Below, in pieces: positions 9,214 through 19,389 of a DNA stretch of 64,000 nucleotides. Position 1 is the stretch's first letter. Each line of letters opens with the position of its first letter. The notes beneath the pieces are model-generated. The model was given only the letters and a program-made list of their open reading frames with translations, was not told the origin of the DNA and did no database searches. The DNA lies in NCBI GenBank assembly GCA_009782505.1, contig WRIW01000001.1, positions 59,773 through 123,772 of the forward strand, written 5' to 3'. The translations under genes were made by a program, and so were the position numbers. The DNA comes from Clostridiales bacterium. Lineage in GTDB: Bacteria > Bacillota > Peptococcia > DRI-13 > UBA5745.

Positions 9214-9616
9214 CGTCGGGGTCGAATCCGGCGCCAAACTGGTCGCCGGAGAACAACACCGCGCCGCAGTGGGAGCAGACTACCTCGATCTCCTCGTCAG
9301 ACTCCCAGAGTACGTCAGGATCGACGGCGTTCACACACCCGCAGGTGTGGCAGGTCAGATTGATCAATTCATCATCATCGTCGTCGTCGTCATCGTTTAT
9401 ATCCAGGATATCTTCCAGGTCTTCCAGGTCCTCGTCCAGGGCCTCCACGAAGTCTTCCAAGTCGTCAAGGCCTTCCGCGATGACGTCGATCTCTTCGGTG
9501 ATCTCCTCCAGGGCGTCCAGTATGGCGTCAAACACCCGCGCTTCCTTGGAATCCTGGTCAAAATCCAGACCGTCGACCAATCCGGACAGATACGCGACTT
9601 TTTCTTTAGCGCTCAT
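9200..9616 (-). CDS. CD1247-type acidic protein with C-terminal zinc ribbon
   Basis: A 138-residue protein. The N-terminus MSAKEKVAYLSGLVDGLDFD matches the CD1247 N-terminal domain family of Clostridia, whose function is unknown. The middle is extremely acidic and helical (DLEDFVEALDEDLEDLEDIL) and contains eight consecutive aspartates. The C-terminus has two CxxC pairs (CHTCGC and CSHCG) that could bind one zinc ion. It lies between efp and the Asp23-family gene, where sporulating Clostridia often carry spoIIIA genes. Confidence 0.8.
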   Translation of the reverse strand: MSAKEKVAYLSGLVDGLDFDQDSKEARVFDAILDALEEITEEIDVIAEGLDDLEDFVEALDEDLEDLEDILDINDDDDDDDDELINLTCHTCGCVNAVDPDVLWESDEEIEVVCSHCGAVLFSGDQFGAGFDPDDEDA

Positions 9617-9658
9617 TAATATACCCTCCTTATCGTCTCGCCGATGTTTCGCGCCCCG

Positions 9659-10216
9659 CTACGCCCTGCTGACATAGCTGCCGGTGCGGGTGTCGATGAT
9701 CAGCATATCCCCTTCGTTTACAAAAAATGGCACCTGCACCACGACCCCCGTCTCCATGGTGGCGGGCTTGCTGCCCCCCGAAGCGGTATCCCCCTTGATG
9801 CCCGGCTCAGTGGCTTCGACCTTAAGCTCCACGGATTTCGGCAGATCCATGCCAATGACTTCCCCCTGGTAGAACAAGATACCGGTGGTCATATTCTCTT
9901 TCAGATACTTCGGCGCGTCTTCCAGCAAACCTTCGTCGATGGGTATCTGGTCATAGGTCTCCGTATCCATAAAGGTCCAGTTGTTGTCTTCCTTGAACAG
10001 ATACTGCATCTCCTTGCGCTCGACCATGGCTTTCTGGAATTTCTCCCCGGGGCGAAATGTCTTCTCTACCGTCGTGCCGCTCTTTATATTGCGCAGTTTG
10101 CACCGCACAAAGGCCGCGCCTTTTCCCGGCTTGACATGCTGAAACTCCACCAAGGTGACCACATCGCCCTCGTACTCGAAGGTAAGGCCTGTCCGAAAAT
10201 CCGACGTTGATATCAT
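9659..10216 (-). CDS. efp: Elongation factor P
   Basis: A 185-residue EF-P that rescues ribosomes stalled at polyproline stretches. The N-terminal KOW domain has the tip motif VKPGKGAAF with Lys 32 at the usual modification position. Two OB domains follow, with the conserved signature [20 protein letters not shown]. Translation starts at ATG 10216 after AAGGAGG. No EpmA/EpmB or YmfI-type modification gene is seen in the window. Confidence 0.97.
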   Translation of the reverse strand: MISTSDFRTGLTFEYEGDVVTLVEFQHVKPGKGAAFVRCKLRNIKSGTTVEKTFRPGEKFQKAMVERKEMQYLFKEDNNWTFMDTETYDQIPIDEGLLEDAPKYLKENMTTGILFYQGEVIGMDLPKSVELKVEATEPGIKGDTASGGSKPATMETGVVVQVPFFVNEGDMLIIDTRTGSYVSRA

Positions 10217-10263
10217 GGATATCCTCCTTCTGTGTTTAGTATCCCCTTTGCGTCACCTACAGT

Positions 10264-11361
10264 TTACCAAATGATCGTCATTTCTTCCAGCGTTTTTGGA
10301 AATCCCGTCAAAGATTTCGCGGAATCCTTAGTGACGATGACGCTGTTTTCGATGCGTATGCCTCCCCAACCGGGAAAATATATCCCCGGTTCTATAGTCA
10401 TGGCCATGCCCGCCTCCAGGGCGACGTCTTCCGCGATCTGGCTGAAACGGGGCTCCTCATGTATCTCAAGCCCCAGGCTGTGGCCCAGGCCGTGGCCGAA
10501 ATTCTCCTTGTAGCCCGCTTCCCCGAGGAAGTCCCGAGCCAGGAGATCCACGTCCCTGGTCTTCGCCCCGGGCCGCACCCCAGCTAAAGCCCTCTCCTGG
10601 GCTTCCCATACGAGCCGGTAGCGCTCAGCCTGAAGCCCGTCAGCCTGGCCCAGGATGAAGGTGCGGGTGGTATCCGAGCGGTAGCCGTCCACTACCGCGC
10701 CGTAGTCTATGGTTACAAGATCCCCTTTGCGCAGGCGGTAGTCTGAGGGCTGGGCGTGGGGCAGGGCGCCGTTGGCCCCGGCGGCGACGATGGTCTCGAA
10801 GGCCACGCCGTCGCTGCCCGAGTTGCATAAGTGGCAGTATAACGCAAGGGCTAATTCTTTTTCGCTCACCCCCGGTTTGATTTTCGGCACGAGCTTCGCA
10901 AGGGCAGCATCGGCGATGGCGCCGGCCCGGAGCATACTTTCGATCTCCCAGTCGTCCTTGATACGCCGCAGCGCGTAGCAAGGATCCGTATCGGCTAAGA
11001 CGTCGGCTTTCCCGCCCAGGGCAAGGTTGACCCTTTGGAATGCCTCCATGGTCAGGTACTTCTGGTCCAGGGCCAGGGAGCGGAACCCGCCCTCCTCATG
11101 GTAGGATTCCAGTATCGCTACCAATCCTTTGCCGCCTTCGATGATCTGCCATCCGGGGCATTGATTCTTCGCCTGCTCCGTATAACGGCTGTCGGTGAAG
11201 AACACTTGTTCTTTATTCGTGACCAGAAGCCAGGAGGAGTCACCGGTGAATCCCGAGAGCCAGCGGACATTCTCCGGCTTACCGACCAGGAAAGCTTCAC
11301 GCCCTTTCGTTTCCATTTCTCTGCGGAATCTTCCGAGCCTTTCGCTGTATAGCGGCCCCAT
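10264..11361 (-). CDS. M24 family Xaa-Pro aminopeptidase
   Basis: A 365-residue cytoplasmic aminopeptidase that removes N-terminal residues preceding proline. It has a creatinase-like N-terminal domain and a pita-bread metallopeptidase domain. All five metal ligands are visible: Asp 219 and Asp 230 (TIDYGAVVDGYRSDTTRTF), His 294 in GHGLGHSLGLEIHE, Glu 324 (MTIEPGIY) and Glu 338 (GIRIENSVIVT). It lies upstream of efp and 5 bases after yqeG; M24 peptidase-efp pairs are standard in Bacillota. Confidence 0.94.
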   Translation of the reverse strand: MGPLYSERLGRFRREMETKGREAFLVGKPENVRWLSGFTGDSSWLLVTNKEQVFFTDSRYTEQAKNQCPGWQIIEGGKGLVAILESYHEEGGFRSLALDQKYLTMEAFQRVNLALGGKADVLADTDPCYALRRIKDDWEIESMLRAGAIADAALAKLVPKIKPGVSEKELALALYCHLCNSGSDGVAFETIVAAGANGALPHAQPSDYRLRKGDLVTIDYGAVVDGYRSDTTRTFILGQADGLQAERYRLVWEAQERALAGVRPGAKTRDVDLLARDFLGEAGYKENFGHGLGHSLGLEIHEEPRFSQIAEDVALEAGMAMTIEPGIYFPGWGGIRIENSVIVTKDSAKSLTGFPKTLEEMTIIW

Positions 11362-11366
11362 ATGCT

Positions 11367-11870
11367 TCAGCCCCCTTCCTGATAGACAAGCTTCCTGCCC
11401 GCGATGAGCTTCTCGGCGAAGCGCAAGGCTTTTGTCCCGGCGAACTCATTCCCGGATAGCGGCGAGGTCAGGGCAGTCGTACAACCCGCCAGATTGCCCC
11501 CAAGGACGTCGGTAAATATCTGGTCGCCTACGGCCAAGACTTCCGATTTCCGGTAACCAAGCTCCGCGATGGCCTTGTGGTACTTGAAGGGAAATGGCTT
11601 CCTGGCCAAAGCGTAGTACGCCAGGCCCGCCTCCCACGCGGCCTCTCTGGCCCTATCCTCTTTCGCGTTAGTAAAGATGACGACGGATATGCCTTTCTCC
11701 CTGGCGGCTGCCACAAAAGCGGCGGCTTCCCCCGTGAGCTCCGGGCGCCTCCACAGGGCGATGGTGTTGTCCAGGTCGGCAAAGATACAACGTATCCCTT
11801 TATCGTAGATGTCGCTTACGTCGATGTCGCCCAGGCGGCCGACGTCAAGATCAGGCTTTAAAAACTTCAA
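11367..11870 (-). CDS. yqeG: YqeG family HAD-type phosphatase
   Basis: A 167-residue member of the HAD superfamily IIIA. The catalytic motif I is CIFADLDNTIALW, motif II lies in VVIFTNAKE and motif III/IV in EVLAVGDQIFTDVLGGN. Substrate is not established for this family; the homologue is conserved in Bacillota and related to mitochondrial phosphatidylglycerophosphate phosphatase, so a lipid phosphatase is possible. The start is TTG at 11870, 8 bases after GGAGGG. It ends 5 bases before the M24 peptidase. Confidence 0.9.
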   Translation of the reverse strand: MKFLKPDLDVGRLGDIDVSDIYDKGIRCIFADLDNTIALWRRPELTGEAAAFVAAAREKGISVVIFTNAKEDRAREAAWEAGLAYYALARKPFPFKYHKAIAELGYRKSEVLAVGDQIFTDVLGGNLAGCTTALTSPLSGNEFAGTKALRFAEKLIAGRKLVYQEGG

Positions 11871-11910
11871 TGGCAGTTCCCTCCCGCCCCGCCGGCGTTC
11901 GCGGGGCGCT

Positions 11911-13893
11911 TCAGTTCAACAGGTTCTTCAGCTTAAACCGGGAGATCATATCCTGGAGCAGGTTAGACTGGGAGCTCATCTCCTCGGACGCCGCCGCGCT
12001 CTCTTCGGAAGTGGCGCTATTCTGCTGTATCACCTGGGCTACCTGGTCGATACCGGTATTGATCTGGCCGATGCCCGCGGACTGCTCCTCCGAGGACTTG
12101 GCTATCTCCTGTATGAGGCGGCTGGACTCGTTGACGCCGGATACGATTTCCGTCAGGCTTTCCGCTGTGTCGCCGGCGATCTGCGAGCCCAGGGAGGCTT
12201 TATCCATGGAGTTCTGTATCATGTCCCCCGTCTCTTTCGCCGCGTCCGCGCTCTTGGCGGCAAGGTTGCGGACCTCCTCGGCGACCACCGCGAAGCCTTT
12301 GCCGTGCTCACCTGCCCTGGCCGCTTCCACTGCGGCGTTTAAGGCAAGTATATTGGTTTGAAACGCGATGTCGTCGATGACTTTGATGACCCTGCCGATA
12401 TTTTGGCTGGCTTGATTGATATCCTGGACGGCGGCCATCATCTCGCTCATTTGCCGGTTTCCGTTTTCGGCATTGCCCCGGATGGTCTCGGACAGCACAG
12501 CGGCCTTTTCGGCTTTTTCCGCGTTGTCCTTAGTCTTCTTCGCCAGCTCCGTGACGGATTCCGAAAGCTCCGCCACTGTGGCGGCCTGCTCCGTCGCCCC
12601 CTGGGCTATCATCTGCGCCCCGTCTGAGATTTGCTTGGCGCCCGCGGCTACCTGCCTCGTGCTTTGGTTTATGTTGTAGAACATCGAGTTTAAATTGTTC
12701 AGCATATTGACGATGGCGTAACCGATGCGGTCCCCGTCGCCCCTGGGTTCCACATGGATGGACAGCTCGCCGCCGGCTATCTGCTCCAACCAGTGGGTCT
12801 GCATGCTGTTGAACTCATCCATCTCCCGGAATGAATCGGCCAGCAGGGCGATCTCGCCCACATAACTCCCTTCCAGGCGCGCCCCGGTCTCACCCCTGGC
12901 GAGCAGGTTCGCCGCCTTAGTCACGTCCTTGACGGGATTGATGATGATTTTGCGTAACGAATAAAAAATCAAGACGGCGGCTAATACAAGGGTGACGACA
13001 AACACGATGGCCGCGGCGGTGATCTGGCGGTAGATGGGCGTGTCCACGACGCTGACGGGCGTGGCGGAATACAGCATCCACCCTGTGGAAGGCACTACCG
13101 CCGCTGTATAGTTGTAGAGCACGCCGTTTGCCCTGCGCATCCTGGTGGAGCCGCCCGCGATGAATTCGTCGTCCCGGAGCCCCAGGTATATGCCTTGCTC
13201 GATGGCCGCGATGTTTTGAAAGATGGTGTCCTCATTGCCGTCCAGGAAGGGCTCGTAAGCCGGATCCGGATGGGCCAATATATTTCCCTTGACGTCCGTC
13301 ATGAAGGCGAAGCTGTCCTTCCCGACGCTGATCTTGTGCACCACGTCGCTGAGTACGTCGGCAAAGATATCGATCGCCACGACCCCGGCCAGGACACGGT
13401 TTTGCGTAAACACCCTGGAAAATGTCAGGCACAGGTTGCCCGTCTGGGAATCCATGTATATATCGGTGACATAAGGGTGCTCCGGGTCGGCGACGGCGCC
13501 TTTATACCAGTCCCGCTCATTTGCCCGCCATTCGTCGTAGTCGGGCTCCCATCCGTCGTTGAATACCCCCACCCCGTCGGGGAATCCGGCATAGACGGAG
13601 TAGAACTCTTCGTTCATGTCCGCATGCCTGACCAGCGCGGGTATGAGGGCCTCCGGGCTAATGTCCGTCAAGCTGGAGAAATCCGCCGCGATGGCGTCCA
13701 CGTAACGGATCTGGCTGTTGAGCCACTCGTCGATGTCACTGGCCCGCAGGGCTGTGGTTTCATGGATGCGCCCCTCGGACTGCTCCCGGATCGCCGTCCC
13801 GGCCAAGATAGTACAGACAACGGCGATGACCCCCATCCCCAGTATATTGATAGCCAGAATGATCGATAACAGTCTCACGCTGATACTTTTCAT
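11911..13893 (-). CDS. Methyl-accepting chemotaxis protein with double-Cache sensor
   Basis: A 660-residue transmembrane chemoreceptor. It has an N-terminal membrane helix (about 5-28), a periplasm-facing dCache-like ligand domain (about 35-285, with motifs such as [17 protein letters not shown]), a second helix, a HAMP linker ([18 protein letters not shown]) and a C-terminal signalling hairpin with the near-invariant tip [20 protein letters not shown]. The GGAGG site five bases before ATG 13893 decides the start over an in-frame ATG at 13905. Dimeric receptors of this kind regulate CheA; no che or flagellar gene is in the window. It is a paralogue of the receptor at 37022-39112. Confidence 0.95.
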   Translation of the reverse strand: MKSISVRLLSIILAINILGMGVIAVVCTILAGTAIREQSEGRIHETTALRASDIDEWLNSQIRYVDAIAADFSSLTDISPEALIPALVRHADMNEEFYSVYAGFPDGVGVFNDGWEPDYDEWRANERDWYKGAVADPEHPYVTDIYMDSQTGNLCLTFSRVFTQNRVLAGVVAIDIFADVLSDVVHKISVGKDSFAFMTDVKGNILAHPDPAYEPFLDGNEDTIFQNIAAIEQGIYLGLRDDEFIAGGSTRMRRANGVLYNYTAAVVPSTGWMLYSATPVSVVDTPIYRQITAAAIVFVVTLVLAAVLIFYSLRKIIINPVKDVTKAANLLARGETGARLEGSYVGEIALLADSFREMDEFNSMQTHWLEQIAGGELSIHVEPRGDGDRIGYAIVNMLNNLNSMFYNINQSTRQVAAGAKQISDGAQMIAQGATEQAATVAELSESVTELAKKTKDNAEKAEKAAVLSETIRGNAENGNRQMSEMMAAVQDINQASQNIGRVIKVIDDIAFQTNILALNAAVEAARAGEHGKGFAVVAEEVRNLAAKSADAAKETGDMIQNSMDKASLGSQIAGDTAESLTEIVSGVNESSRLIQEIAKSSEEQSAGIGQINTGIDQVAQVIQQNSATSEESAAASEEMSSQSNLLQDMISRFKLKNLLN

Positions 13894-13971
13894 GTATACC
13901 TCCATTTCACCGGGCTGTTGCGGTCCACGCGCTACACGCTACTGTGCTTATGCTATGGTCAACATTGGCAG

Positions 13972-14014
13972 AAAAGAGACGTTTCACCGTCAGGTCGGGT
14001 AAAACGCCTCTTTT
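13972..14014. terminator. Bidirectional intrinsic terminator between fmdB and the chemoreceptor
   Basis: The arms AAAAGAGACGTTT (13972-13984) and AAAACGCCTCTTTT (14001-14014) form a long stem with one mismatch and a 16-base loop. Each strand ends in a short T run. On the minus strand it would end the fmdB transcript before the chemoreceptor gene. Confidence 0.75.
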
Positions 14015-14050
14015 TCGAGATAAAGGACCTCAGCCGGGGCGGCGCCATGC

Positions 14051-14305
14051 TTATGAATTCAAATGCGCTTCGCAATGCTCGCAGGCGCTGGCGGCGCCGG
14101 GCTCGGAGGCGGAGCTGCTTTCGCTGCAGGAGCCCCCCTTGTCCGTGCAGTAGAAACCGGACGTCCGGTATATGACGTTGATGTTCTTTCCGATGATGCG
14201 TTTCACCGGCTTGCCGCAATCGGGGCACTCGCCGATGGGTTCGTCCTTCATGGACTGCTCGATGGTAAATACCCCGCATTCCGGGCAACGATAACTGTAG
14301 CGCAT
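14051..14305 (-). CDS. FmdB family zinc-ribbon protein
   Basis: An 84-residue protein starting MRYSYRCPECGVFTIEQSMK, with the FmdB/CxxC_CXXC_SSSS zinc-ribbon pattern: CPEC, then CPDCGKPVKRIIGK. Two further cysteines and an additional CEHC pair lie in a serine-rich tail. FmdB proteins were named as putative regulators of formamidase genes, but the function is essentially unknown. Start at ATG 14305 is set by GGGGGAGGA upstream; an ATG at 14323 is less well placed. It appears to be a single-gene transcript, with its own promoter and terminator. Confidence 0.85.
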   Translation of the reverse strand: MRYSYRCPECGVFTIEQSMKDEPIGECPDCGKPVKRIIGKNINVIYRTSGFYCTDKGGSCSESSSASEPGAASACEHCEAHLNS

Positions 14306-14344
14306 GTAAATATCCTCCCCCAATCATTATAAAACGACATCTGA

Positions 14345-14374
14345 ATTATAAAACAAACCGTGAATCCCTGTCAA
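14345..14374 (-). promoter_or_regulatory. Sigma-A type promoter for fmdB
   Basis: On the minus strand TTGACA (14369-14374) is followed after 18 bases by TATAAT (14345-14350). Both hexamers are consensus. It lies between the mltG stop and fmdB. Confidence 0.8.
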
Positions 14375-14399
14375 GCCGCCGCCCGCATGTATACCTGCT

Positions 14400-15575
14400 T
14401 TACTGCTTGCTGCGGTTAGCCCGCGCCTGGGCAGTGGCTTTGTTGTGTTCGGCCAGGGTCTTGGAGAAGTAATGGCCGCCGCTGCCGTCGTCCCTGGCGA
14501 CGAAATACAGATACTCCGTATCTTCAGGGCTGACGGCCGCCTCCAGGGAGGCTTTCCCCGGCGAGCCGACCGGCCCCGGCGGCAATCCGGGATAAAGGTA
14601 AGTATTGTATGGAAAGTCGATTTCCGTATCCGCGGTTAATAATGGGTACTTTGGCTCGTCGAAATAGTACTGGACCGTAGAGCAGGACTGAAGATACATG
14701 CCGACGTCCAGCCGGCTGACAAAGACCCCCGCTGCTACCGGGCGTTCTTCGTCCAGCTTCACTTCATTCTGCACGATGGACGCCAGGATCAGTATCTCCC
14801 TGTCGCTGAGATCCGATTTCCTGGCGGGAAGCGCCGCCCATATCTCCTCATACCGCTTCAGCATGCGGTTGAGGACTTCTTCTAAAGGCTCGTCCAGCTC
14901 GATCAGGTAAGTGTCGGGAAAGAGATAGCCTTCCAGCCGGTGCTCGTCTGCCGGCAGTCCTTCGAGAAAAGCGAAATCAAATACCCCCGTGCGTACAGCG
15001 CGCCAGAATTCCTCCTCGCCGGCTATGCCTTTCTCCGCGAATACCTTGGCGATTTGCTTAAGGGTATAGCCTTCCGGTATGGTAAACTTCGTGGTCAGCA
15101 GATTGCCTCTGACCAGCTCGTCCAGTATCTCCCGCGCGCTCATGGATGGTGACAGGAGAAACCGGCCCGCTTTGAGGGATTCGGCTTTGTTTTCCAATTT
15201 GCCCAGGCGGATAAAGCTATCGGCGTTGAGTATCAGGCCGCTATCGTACAAGACCTGGGCCGTACGGGAAAGGGTCCAGCCCCGCTCCACCGTAAAGATG
15301 ACTTCCTCTGCTGCGTATGGGAGCACCGGCTCTAAATCGTTTTCCCAGTTGTAGCCGTTATCGGAGGACTGAAGGAGCCTTCCGCCAAATACCCCCCCTC
15401 CCAGCGCCAACGCCAGGAACAAGAGGATCAGCAGGGCTTTGATCCCCGCCATGCCTTTCTTCCGGGGAGGTTCGTACTCTTCTTCGTACTCCTCATACTC
15501 CTCATCGACTAAGGCCGGAGCCTCTCCTGCGGACTCTTCCTCTAAAGCTTCTTCCGCATAATCCGGATCCGTCAT
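14400..15575 (-). CDS. mltG: Endolytic murein transglycosylase MltG
   Basis: A 391-residue membrane-anchored enzyme (YceG-like) that cleaves nascent glycan strands and ends peptidoglycan polymerisation. It has a 40-residue acidic cytoplasmic tail (EEYEEYEEEYEPP), a transmembrane helix at about 43-66, a LysM-like domain (FTVERGWTLSRTAQVLY) and the catalytic domain. The catalytic Glu 271 sits in LASIVQNEVKLDEERP, and YPGLPPGPVGSPGKASLEA is the conserved C-terminal block. It lies 12 bases after the DUF1292 gene, a standard cluster with ruvX, ireB and alaS. Confidence 0.95.
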   Translation of the reverse strand: MTDPDYAEEALEEESAGEAPALVDEEYEEYEEEYEPPRKKGMAGIKALLILLFLALALGGGVFGGRLLQSSDNGYNWENDLEPVLPYAAEEVIFTVERGWTLSRTAQVLYDSGLILNADSFIRLGKLENKAESLKAGRFLLSPSMSAREILDELVRGNLLTTKFTIPEGYTLKQIAKVFAEKGIAGEEEFWRAVRTGVFDFAFLEGLPADEHRLEGYLFPDTYLIELDEPLEEVLNRMLKRYEEIWAALPARKSDLSDREILILASIVQNEVKLDEERPVAAGVFVSRLDVGMYLQSCSTVQYYFDEPKYPLLTADTEIDFPYNTYLYPGLPPGPVGSPGKASLEAAVSPEDTEYLYFVARDDGSGGHYFSKTLAEHNKATAQARANRSKQ

Positions 15576-15587
15576 TTCGATTACCCT

Positions 15588-15878
15588 CTATTCCTCCGCT
15601 TCTGCCTCCATGGCGTCCTGCCAGGCGTCGGCGACTTTTTCCCATTCGTCGTCGTCCTCGATATCGGTGAGTATCTCCTCGCCGTTTTCGTCCTTGTCGA
15701 TCTTCAGTATGACCGCTTCCGCTTCTTCTTCATCCACGTCTTCATCCAGGGGCTGGAGTATGGCATACTCGCCGCCGTCCACTTCGATGACGTCCAGCAT
15801 GATGAAAGTGTGCTCCTCCCCTTCCTCGTCTACCAGTATAATATTTTCGCTTTCCAGGATATCATCCATTTCCGCCAT
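15588..15878 (-). CDS. DUF1292 domain protein (YrzB-like)
   Basis: A 96-residue, very acidic protein with the DUF1292 pattern: ENIILVDEEGEEHTFIMLDV then YAILQPLDEDVDEEEAEAVI. Function is unknown; homologues almost always lie between ruvX and the alaS/mltG genes, as here. Start ATG 15878 follows GAGGAG. Confidence 0.88.
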   Translation of the reverse strand: MAEMDDILESENIILVDEEGEEHTFIMLDVIEVDGGEYAILQPLDEDVDEEEAEAVILKIDKDENGEEILTDIEDDDEWEKVADAWQDAMEAEAEE

Positions 15879-15901
15879 AGTGCTCGCTCTCCTCTCATGA
15901 C

Positions 15902-16354
15902 TTAGTCGATGGTACTACGCGCATGATCTATATAGCCCTGCAGGATCAGCACTGCCGCCAGCTTGTCCACGACGCCTTTCCGCTTCTTCCGGGACACGTC
16001 CGCCGCCAGCAGCGTCCGCTGCGCGGCTACGGTGGTTAGGCGTTCGTCCCAGTAGATAACTTCCGGCTTCGCTGCCCCTACCGCGTCCATCCTGTTTAAT
16101 AACGCTTCGACAAACTCCCGGACCTTTTCCCCTTGAAAACCCACGGAGCCGTCCATGTTTTTCGGCAGGCCGACCACCAGCGCGGCGGCGCCTCTATCGC
16201 CGATGACGCCGATCACCTGATCCAAGTCGCCCTCAAGCTTCCGCCTCTCTATGGTAGGAAGCCCCTGGGCGGTCAGGCCCAGGCCGTCCGCCGCGGCGAC
16301 GCCGATACGCTTGTCCCCCACATCCAGGCCGACGGCTTGCAGAGCAGCTATCAT
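15902..16354 (-). CDS. ruvX: RuvX/YqgF Holliday junction resolvase-like nuclease
   Basis: A 150-residue RNase H-fold protein with [15 protein letters not shown] (first catalytic Asp), [11 protein letters not shown] and [14 protein letters not shown]. YqgF acts in 16S rRNA 5' maturation and has been proposed to resolve Holliday junctions. The ATG overlaps the ireB stop (ATGA), so the two are translationally coupled. Confidence 0.94.
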   Translation of the reverse strand: MIAALQAVGLDVGDKRIGVAAADGLGLTAQGLPTIERRKLEGDLDQVIGVIGDRGAAALVVGLPKNMDGSVGFQGEKVREFVEALLNRMDAVGAAKPEVIYWDERLTTVAAQRTLLAADVSRKKRKGVVDKLAAVLILQGYIDHARSTID

Positions 16355-16632
16355 TCTGCCTTAAGGTAGTAAGTGACCAGCTCTTCCAAAAGCTCGTCCC
16401 GGTCAAGGCGGCGTATCATGTTGCGCGCGTTCTTGTGGCTCGTGATGTAAGCCGGGTCGCCGGATAGCAGATAGCCTACAATTTGGTTGATGGGGGAGTA
16501 TCCTTTTTCTTCCAGCGCAACGTAAACGCCCGCCAGGAGTTCCCTTGTGCTGATCTCCGCGTCGCCCCTCAGCTTAAACATGACCGTGTGGTCCATGTTC
16601 GGATCAAGGCCGCCTCCTTCTTTCTTATCCAT
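16351..16632 (-). CDS. ireB: IreB family regulatory phosphoprotein
   Basis: A 93-residue protein nearly identical in pattern to IreB (UPF0297/YrzL): HTVMFKLRG, then [20 protein letters not shown] and [17 protein letters not shown]. In Enterococcus IreB is a substrate of the IreK Ser/Thr kinase and affects cephalosporin tolerance. The start ATG 16632 follows GGGGAGG; an upstream in-frame ATG at 16668 adds residues unlike the family. Between it and alaS lies a short GC-rich hairpin (near 16660) without a clear T tract. Confidence 0.93.
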   Translation of the reverse strand: MDKKEGGGLDPNMDHTVMFKLRGDAEISTRELLAGVYVALEEKGYSPINQIVGYLLSGDPAYITSHKNARNMIRRLDRDELLEELVTYYLKAE

Positions 16633-16675
16633 ACATAACCTCCCCGTCAAAGCTCCACGCCCCGCCAAAGCGGGG

Positions 16676-19324
16676 TCATTTGCCCGCGGCGCGCAAAATG
16701 ATGGTTTTCGCTTCCGCCAGCGCTTTATCCAACAAAGCGGGGTCTTTGCCCCCCGCCTGAGCCAACTCGGGCCGTCCGCCGCCGCTGCCGCCAGCCACCG
16801 CGGCGATCTCGCCGATGAGCTTGCCCGCGTGATACCCCCGGGCAGTCAGATCTTTCGACACCGTCACGATGAAGCTGGCTTTGCCATCGACGGCTGCTCC
16901 AAGGACCACGATGCCGCTTCCGATCTTATCCCGGTACGCGTCGGAGAGGCTTAGGAAGCTCTCCTTGTCCCGGGCGTCGACCCGGGATACCGCTACAGGC
17001 ACGCCGCCGACGTCAACTAAGCCTTCCATCATGGCGCCGCTTTGCATCGAAGCGAGCTTGCCTTCGGCCTGCTCCAGCGCCTTTTCCAGGTAGCGGTTAT
17101 GCTCCAGCAGGCTGCCTATCCTCTTCTCCATGGCCTCCGCCGGTACCTTCAGCATGTCCGCCATGCTTCTGATCCCATACTCCATCTCCTCCAGCAGGCT
17201 AAGGACGTTAGCCCCCGTGAGGGCTTCGATGCGCCTCACCCCGGCGCTGACCGCGCCTTCGCCCACGATTTTAAATACGCCGATGAATGAAGTATTGCGC
17301 ATATGGGTACCGCCGCACAGTTCCTTGCTGTAGCCCCCCATGGAGACCACGCGAACCATGTCGCCGTATTTCTCGCCAAATAACGCTGTCGCCCCCTGCT
17401 TTTCGGCTTCTTCCCTGGCCATCGTCTCCGTCACGATGGGGTAGCCGGCGTTGATGGCCCGGTTCACCCTCCGCTCTACTTCTTTCCATTGCTCATGGGT
17501 CATGGCGGTGGGATGGGTGAAGTCGAAACGTAGGCGGTAGGGATTCACCAGGGACCCCGCCTGGGCTACGTGGCTGCCCAGCACTTCCTGTAAAGCTTTA
17601 TGCAGCAGGTGGGTAGCGCTGTGGTTCGTCTGCGTCATCCGGCGGTCGTCTTCATCAACGCGCAAGGAAAAGGTCTCCCCCGCGCGTATCTGCCCGTGCA
17701 CCAGGCCTTCGTGGACCACCCTGCCGTCGGGCAGCCGGGTCACGGCGCCGACTTCCACGCTCCCGTTGCTTCCGGCGATCACGCCTGTATCCGCGGTCTG
17801 CCCGCCGCTTTCCGCGTAAAAGGGGGTCTTGGGGAATACCATCAGTACAGTCTCCCCTTCATTTGCCGCGTCCACCAGCTCGTCATCGCGGATGAGGGCG
17901 TCGGCTACGGCTTGCGTCGTCAACGCGTCATAGCCGACAAACTCCGTGGCCGCCCCCTGGCTCAGCCGGTTGACCAGCAGAGCCAGGTCGAAGGCGTTCT
18001 CCTCTTTCCTCGCATCCTTGGACTGCTGCCGCTGCCGCTCCATGGCGGCTTCGAAGCCTTCCCGGTCTATGGCAAGTCCGGCTTCTTCGGCGATGTCCTG
18101 GGACAGGTCGAAGGGGAAGCCGAAGGTGTCGTACAGCTTGAACACCTGCTGCCCGCCGATGATGTTCAGCCCGTCTTCCCGGGCTTTCCGTATGATGTCC
18201 TGGGCCATGCTGATGCCCGCGTCGATGGTGTTCTGGAAACGGTCTTCTTCCCTTCTGATGACCTGGGCGACGGATTCCTGATTTCGGAGCAGTTCGGGAT
18301 AAGCGCCGCCCATCTGCCGGACCACTGTCTCCACCAGCTTGTGCATGAAAGGCTCCACTATGCCCAGAACCCTGCCGAAGCGTATCGCCCGCCTGAGTAT
18401 CCGGCGGAGCACATAACCCCGGCCTTCGTTGCTGGGCAGCACGCCGTCGCTGATGAGGAATGTGCAGGAACGTATATGGTCGGCGATCACCCGGAAGGGG
18501 AAGCCCCTCATATCTCTGTAGTAAGGCTTGCCGCAGATGTCCTCTACCGCTTTCATGATTGTGACCATGATATCCGTGTCGTAGTTGGATTCCACGTCCT
18601 GTACGACGGCAGCCACGCGCTCAAGGCCCATGCCCGTGTCGATACTGGGCTTGGGCAAGGGGGTCATATTCCCTTCCGCGTCACGGTTGTACTGCATAAA
18701 GACCAGATTCCATATTTCCAGGAAACGGTCACAGTCGCATTTCCCTATGCCGCAGTCTGGGCCGCAAGCATATTTTTCCCCGCGGTCGATATGTATCTCG
18801 CTGCAGGGGCCGCAAGGGCCCGTATCGCCCATGGCCCAGAAATTATCTTTCTCGCCCAGGCGGATGATGCGCTCCTGGGGCACCGTAGAATTTTTCAGCC
18901 AGAGGGCTTCCGCCTCGTCATCGTCCGTGTAGATGGTGATATAGAGCTGCTCCCTGGGCAGGCCCATTTCCACAGTGAGGAACTCCCAGGCGTAGCGGAT
19001 GGCGTCGTCTTTGAAGTAGTCGCCAAAGGAGAAATTACCCAGCATCTCGAAGAAGGTGTGGTGCCGCGCCGTGCGCCCTACTGTATCCAAATCGTTGTGC
19101 TTGCCCCCGGCCCTTACGCACTTTTGCGCGGTGGTAGCCCGGATGTAGGGCCTTTTCTCCAGGCCGAGAAATACGTCCTTGAACTGGTTCATCCCGGCGT
19201 TCGTAAATAAAAGGGTGGGGTCCTGAAACGGGACCAGCGATGAGCTCGCCACCCTGGTGTGGCCTTTGTTTTCAAAATATTGTAAAAAACGTTCCCTGAT
19301 CTCGTCCCCGGTAAGCATAACCAT
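16676..19324 (-). CDS. alaS: Alanyl-tRNA synthetase
   Basis: Full-length (882 residues) class II synthetase. It has the motif 2 region [16 protein letters not shown] in the N-terminal catalytic domain, the editing-domain zinc ligands in [12 protein letters not shown] and [13 protein letters not shown], and a DHHA1-type C-terminal domain ending [15 protein letters not shown]. Two in-frame ATGs (19324 and 19318) are possible starts. The leader is about 25 bases, so there is no T-box. It has its own promoter and is followed by ireB, ruvX, DUF1292 and mltG. Confidence 0.97.
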   Translation of the reverse strand: MVMLTGDEIRERFLQYFENKGHTRVASSSLVPFQDPTLLFTNAGMNQFKDVFLGLEKRPYIRATTAQKCVRAGGKHNDLDTVGRTARHHTFFEMLGNFSFGDYFKDDAIRYAWEFLTVEMGLPREQLYITIYTDDDEAEALWLKNSTVPQERIIRLGEKDNFWAMGDTGPCGPCSEIHIDRGEKYACGPDCGIGKCDCDRFLEIWNLVFMQYNRDAEGNMTPLPKPSIDTGMGLERVAAVVQDVESNYDTDIMVTIMKAVEDICGKPYYRDMRGFPFRVIADHIRSCTFLISDGVLPSNEGRGYVLRRILRRAIRFGRVLGIVEPFMHKLVETVVRQMGGAYPELLRNQESVAQVIRREEDRFQNTIDAGISMAQDIIRKAREDGLNIIGGQQVFKLYDTFGFPFDLSQDIAEEAGLAIDREGFEAAMERQRQQSKDARKEENAFDLALLVNRLSQGAATEFVGYDALTTQAVADALIRDDELVDAANEGETVLMVFPKTPFYAESGGQTADTGVIAGSNGSVEVGAVTRLPDGRVVHEGLVHGQIRAGETFSLRVDEDDRRMTQTNHSATHLLHKALQEVLGSHVAQAGSLVNPYRLRFDFTHPTAMTHEQWKEVERRVNRAINAGYPIVTETMAREEAEKQGATALFGEKYGDMVRVVSMGGYSKELCGGTHMRNTSFIGVFKIVGEGAVSAGVRRIEALTGANVLSLLEEMEYGIRSMADMLKVPAEAMEKRIGSLLEHNRYLEKALEQAEGKLASMQSGAMMEGLVDVGGVPVAVSRVDARDKESFLSLSDAYRDKIGSGIVVLGAAVDGKASFIVTVSKDLTARGYHAGKLIGEIAAVAGGSGGGRPELAQAGGKDPALLDKALAEAKTIILRAAGK

Positions 19325-19356
19325 GAAGCCTTCTTTCTCGGAAAATCCATTTATTC

Positions 19357-19385
19357 ATTATATGTATAATTCCCGTATCGGTCAA
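19357..19385 (-). promoter_or_regulatory. Sigma-A type promoter for alaS
   Basis: Minus-strand TTGACC (19380-19385), a 17-base spacer and a perfect TATAAT (19357-19362). It lies 33 bases upstream of the alaS start and just past the stop of the phosphatase gene. Confidence 0.82.
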
Positions 19386-19389
19386 GAGC

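Noticed and set aside
16640..16675. Terminator after alaS
   Set aside because: The hairpin CCCCGC/GCGGGG is present, but there is no T run and ireB follows closely in the conserved operon.
17600..19210. Long plus-strand open frame (536 codons) opposite alaS
   Set aside because: It is the antisense shadow of a full-length, motif-complete alaS in GC-rich DNA, and has no family resemblance or ribosome-binding site.
19325..19389. T-box riboswitch before alaS
   Set aside because: The leader after the mapped -10 is far too short for a T-box.
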